Below are positions 24,067 through 26,361 of a stretch of DNA of 26,361 nucleotides, piece by piece; position 1 is the first letter of the stretch, and every line of letters begins with the position of its first letter. The stretch comes from CAZTKP01 sp964614215. GTDB lineage: Bacteria > UBP6 > UBA1177. Location: the NCBI GenBank assembly GCA_964614215.1, contig CAZTKP010000021.1:1-26361 (forward strand). The letters are read 5' to 3'. Made by a program: the position numbers and the translations under genes. The notes beneath the pieces were generated by a model that had not been told where the DNA came from, made no database searches, and was given only the letters and a program-made list of their open reading frames with translations.

Positions 24067-24104
24067 GACCCTTAAGGTCGGTTACGACCCTTAAGGTCGG
24101 TTAT
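24067..24104. repeat. Two tandem 19-bp palindromic repeats (CGACCCTTAAGGTCG type)
   Basis: Two copies of a 19-bp unit, GACCCTTAAGGTCGGTTAC and the same ending in T, follow each other directly. Each folds as a stem of 5-6 bp (CCGACC or CGACC with its complement) around CTTAA. No T-run follows, so an intrinsic terminator is unlikely. They lie 85 bp before the lipoprotein ATG and could be operators or an RNA-level element. Confidence 0.7.
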
Positions 24105-24178
24105 TCTTTGTTTCTACTAAAAACTTTAATTCTGATTTATATTTATTAAAATGTTTCCATTATGTTTTACTTTTTGTT

Positions 24179-24184
24179 GGAGGG
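24179..24184 (+). promoter_or_regulatory. Ribosome binding site deciding the Cys-rich lipoprotein start
   Basis: GGAGGG lies four bases before the ATG at 24189. It rules out the in-frame ATG at 24162, which would place nine extra residues before the lipoprotein signal. Confidence 0.75.
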
Positions 24185-24188
24185 AAAT

Positions 24189-25769
24189 ATGAGGCAGATT
24201 CTAATTTCATTGATTTTTATTATGTCATTTATGTTTGTTTCATGCGTTACAGAGGATGAAGATACTGGGAATACTGGGAATACTGGAGATACTGGAAATA
24301 CTGGAAACTCAGGAGATACTGGTAATACAGAGAACAACGAAAATTTTCCTCATTCTCATGAAGGTTTAAACTGGTCTGAACCTTCTGAAGAGGTTATGAG
24401 CTGGTCTGATGCTAAGCGACATTGTGAAAGTATGATCGGTAGACTACCAACAATTTCAGAACTCAGAACATTAATAAACAATTGTCCTAGCACCCAACCA
24501 GGTGGAGCGTGTAAAGTTGATGATAACTGTTTAAGCCAAGTCAGCTGTTGGAGTGATGAGTGCCTTGGCTGTTCTGATTTAAATGCTGACAATTGCTCAG
24601 TGTTTAATGATAAAGGCTGGTTCTGGTCTGGCTCCCTTACCGAGGAAGCAGAGACACATGCTTGGCGGATAAATTTTGATGATGGAAACCTTGGTGCTTA
24701 CGATGTTGAAACTCAAAACTTGGTTCGATGTGTTGAAGATAAAAATAAAGAATTGTTTTTGGCAGAGTTCTTTTCAAAATATTTTGAAAAAATTTGTAAC
24801 CTTGCCTCAAAATGTAGTCCAGGAGTGGTAACAAGTGAAAACCTTAATTATTGTCAAGATGTTATGATGTATAGTCCTGTTCCCTTTCCTGCTTTTGAGA
24901 GAGAAAGAGACATAATTTTTATGGAAAAGTACATTATGTTAGAAAAAGCAGAAAAGACAGGTCAGTTAATCATTGATATGGATCAGTCTGAGAAATGTTT
25001 TTCTGAGATTGAAAGTAAATATCAGAGCGGCAGTTTAACTTTATGCAATCCAATGAGAGATATCCATATTTTCGATATTTCAGCATGTGCCTCAGTTTTC
25101 AAAGGAACAGTTTCAGTTGACAATGAATGTAAACAGGATGAAGAGTGTTTCTCCGGATGGTGCGATATAAGTACTGGTTGTCCTGGTGCATGTGTTCAAT
25201 ATAAAAATCCTACTGAAAGTTGTAACAAAGAGGTTGATAAATGTTCTCCGGGGTTTTATTGCTCTTCTTCTGGTAGCTGTATGAAAATTTCTCCTGCAAT
25301 GCCAGGAGATCCTTGTCGTGTCGATTCTGATTGCGACAACATTCTTTTTTGTAGAAAAAACAGTTCAAGTGATGAGTTAGGAAGTTGTTTTTCAAAAAAA
25401 GAATCCGGAGATTCTTGTCAGAGTGATAATGAATGTAAAACAGGACTGATATGTATTGGAGATATTTGCTCTAGTGATGGCCTTTCAAATATTTCTGGAA
25501 CAAATTGCGATGAGTGGGACGGATTTGCAAAATGCAATGTTTTCAGCAAACTGGAATGTGGACCTAATTTAACATGTCAATTGTTTCCAAGTTCAGGGCA
25601 AGAATGTTCTACCATCTGTGAAAAGGATTTATTTTGTAACAGTTCAACATCTTTGTGTGAAAATCAATCGCTAGAAGGCGAATCATGTAAAAGCGACAGT
25701 CAGTGTACAACGTTTAATTGTGATGACGGTATATGTAAAATTAGTGAGTGTGTGCCAAGCAACATTTAA
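24189..25769 (+). CDS. Cysteine-rich surface lipoprotein with Lcl/DUF1566 domain and Dickkopf-like repeats
   Basis: With the start at 24189 the 526-residue product begins MRQILISLIFIMSFMFVSC, a lipoprotein signal with acceptor C19. Residues 26-48 are a Gly-Asn/Asp-Thr tandem linker. Residues 59-184 match the Lcl C-terminal/DUF1566 type (GLNWSEPSEEVMSWSDAKRHC, RLPTISELRTLI, WFWSGS, NLVRCVED), a carbohydrate- or partner-binding fold of the FGE/C-type-lectin kind. A helical segment (about 187-300) follows. Residues about 310-520 are Dickkopf-like cysteine repeats (GDPCRVDSDCDN, GDSCQSDNECKTGLIC, GESCKSDSQCTTFNC), common in Myxococcota. It would sit on the outer surface held by disulfides. It is monocistronic, divergent from the AIM24 unit with the repeats between. 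No catalytic motif is seen; adhesion or partner binding is inferred. Confidence 0.85.
   Translation: MRQILISLIFIMSFMFVSCVTEDEDTGNTGNTGDTGNTGNSGDTGNTENNENFPHSHEGLNWSEPSEEVMSWSDAKRHCESMIGRLPTISELRTLINNCPSTQPGGACKVDDNCLSQVSCWSDECLGCSDLNADNCSVFNDKGWFWSGSLTEEAETHAWRINFDDGNLGAYDVETQNLVRCVEDKNKELFLAEFFSKYFEKICNLASKCSPGVVTSENLNYCQDVMMYSPVPFPAFERERDIIFMEKYIMLEKAEKTGQLIIDMDQSEKCFSEIESKYQSGSLTLCNPMRDIHIFDISACASVFKGTVSVDNECKQDEECFSGWCDISTGCPGACVQYKNPTESCNKEVDKCSPGFYCSSSGSCMKISPAMPGDPCRVDSDCDNILFCRKNSSSDELGSCFSKKESGDSCQSDNECKTGLICIGDICSSDGLSNISGTNCDEWDGFAKCNVFSKLECGPNLTCQLFPSSGQECSTICEKDLFCNSSTSLCENQSLEGESCKSDSQCTTFNCDDGICKISECVPSNI
24261..24330 (+). repeat. Nine-bp coding minisatellite (Gly-Asn/Asp-Thr linker)
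   Basis: About eight imperfect copies of a 9-bp unit of the GATACTGGA/AATACTGGG kind encode the linker behind the lipoprotein Cys. Units are a multiple of three, so copy-number change would alter linker length without breaking the frame. Confidence 0.75.
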
Positions 25770-25944
25770 ATATTCAGCAATTGATGAGAAAACAAAGGCG
25801 TATTTGTACCATTTGTTTATTGAAACCTAAATTCATTGTGTTGAATTTATTCTACAACTCTTATCGTAAATCTATTTCCGGGAAAGCTAAAACAAAAAGG
25901 CTTCGGGAACCGTTGGGAATTTATCTTAAAAAGCTTTTGTAGCT

Positions 25945-26049
25945 TTACCCCTTCTTCAATCTCATCACCGGCCCACCTCCGAACTTGCCATCAATTAAAC
26001 AAGCTCCTTTCCGATTAATCTGTGAATTATATCTTGAATTTGAATTTAT
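25945..26049 (-). pseudogene. Possible C-terminal gene remnant
   Basis: A 34-codon minus-strand frame bounded by stops has no good start and ends with NRKGACLIDGKFGGGPVM then RLKKG. The glycine-rich, basic end looks like a real protein C-terminus. I cannot name the family. It could equally be a chance frame, so this is tentative. Confidence 0.2.
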
Positions 26050-26061
26050 TTATGCTATGGT
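26034..26061 (+). promoter_or_regulatory. Candidate promoter of the ART-like gene
   Basis: TTGAAT (26034-26039), a 16-bp spacer and TATGGT (26056-26061) with an extended TGc element lie 26 bp before the ATG at 26088. Confidence 0.45.
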
Positions 26062-26087
26062 CTTGTTGAATTGCGCATGAGTAGATA

Positions 26088-26361
26088 ATGGAATTAGTCG
26101 GATATCACGGTACAAGTTACGAAGCTTCAAGAAACATAGTAGAAAATGGATACGTTTTCTCAAAAGAAAAAGAATGGCTTGGAAAAGGTATCTATTTCTT
26201 TAAAGATTGTATGTCTCCATATTGTTCAGGTTTCGAAGAGGCTAGATGCTGGGCAAAATTCGTAAAGAAATATAATAACTGGGTGGTTTTCAAAGCAAGG
26301 ATTGTTAGTGAAGAAATCCTTGATCTTGTTGATAATGTTGAACATCGTATAATTTTGGATA
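26088..26361 (+). CDS. Probable ADP-ribosyltransferase/PARP-fold protein (partial, runs off right edge)
   Basis: Ninety-one codons are visible. They begin MELVGYHGTSYEASRNIVENG and continue WLGKGIYFFKDCMSPYCSGFEEARCWAKF. The YHGT motif (6-9), the N-I-x-x-x-G-Y/F turn, and LGKGIYFF followed by a helix with A-x-x-W-A match the H-[Y]-E type ADP-ribosyltransferase fold of PARP and diphtheria-toxin-like enzymes (HGT...GxGIYF...AxxYA). The family's Glu would lie beyond or near the edge. Such enzymes use NAD to modify protein, DNA or RNA and in bacteria are often toxins or defence effectors. No signal peptide is present. The ribosome site is weak. The start is chosen because the motif follows directly; the next gene, which might be an antitoxin or immunity gene, is outside the window. 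The enzyme call is from motifs only. Confidence 0.65.
   Translation, partial: MELVGYHGTSYEASRNIVENGYVFSKEKEWLGKGIYFFKDCMSPYCSGFEEARCWAKFVKKYNNWVVFKARIVSEEILDLVDNVEHRIILD

Larger units (their letters stand above)
25770..26087. other. 318-bp stretch without a supported gene; possible coding remnants
   Basis: Between the lipoprotein stop and the ART-like start I find no intact gene and no clear terminator. A plus-strand frame from within the lipoprotein 3' end to 25942 finishes with the basic segment GKAKTKRLREPLGIYLKKLL and a TAG. Two bases further, the minus-strand frame 25945-26049 ends in protein-like sequence. The arrangement resembles the two tails of degraded convergent genes or a mobile-element scar, but neither frame has a supported start. 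Confidence 0.4.

Noticed and set aside
24067..24104. Intrinsic terminator
   Set aside because: No T-run follows the stems on either strand, and no gene ends close to it.

Overview
The window reads as chromosomal DNA from an AT-rich Gram-negative bacterium. A deltaproteobacterial or Myxococcota-like lineage is my best guess. The evidence is four Cys-lipobox lipoproteins, a predicted outer-membrane beta-barrel protein, thrombospondin type 3 repeats, a CGNG-type myxobacterial disulfide repeat, Dickkopf-like cysteine repeats and Gly-Asn-Thr or Asp/Ser-rich linkers behind lipoprotein cysteines. These features are common in that group but do not prove it. I saw no tRNA, rRNA, CRISPR array or intact insertion sequence.

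Layout. Positions 1-6085 (minus strand) hold a secreted coiled-coil protein cut by the window edge, a ClpB disaggregase that naturally lacks the N-terminal domain, and a two-gene unit of a PHP-domain (CpsB-like) phosphatase and an outer-membrane protein. At 6237-6638 (plus) is an OsmC-family protein, which ends one base before the convergent neighbour. Positions 6640-13082 (minus) are a surface unit: a lipoprotein and a 1635-residue secreted protein whose N-terminal part carries a papain-type Cys/His/Asn triad, followed by calcium-binding TSP3 repeats, propeller-like repeats and a disulfide repeat. Positions 13327-15665 (minus) carry a 5'-truncated ZIP metal transporter, a glycine C-acetyltransferase-like enzyme and a small lipoprotein.

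Positions 15741-19817 (minus) form a tightly packed six-gene unit: STAS-like protein, GNAT acetyltransferase, ornithine-racemase-like PLP enzyme, a secreted hydrolase of probable permuted papain (NlpC/LRAT-like) fold, a second larger GNAT enzyme and a Sel1/Hcp-like lipoprotein. Several junctions overlap or touch. The combination suggests amino-acid or peptide modification linked to the envelope, but its function is unknown; it is the best candidate here for an undescribed system.

Positions 19965-23827 (minus) form an AIM24-family gene, a double-PAS histidine kinase and an NtrC-type response regulator. The regulator's sigma-54 contact loop reads GAFTDA rather than GAFTGA. The divergent region upstream (23828-24188) holds 40-bp-period direct repeats with an imperfect dyad in each unit, plus a 19-bp tandem palindrome; the 40-bp repeats could be activator sites for this regulator. 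On the plus strand follow a cysteine-rich lipoprotein (24189-25769), a 318-bp stretch that may hold gene remnants, and the start of a probable ADP-ribosyltransferase/PARP-fold protein running off the right edge.
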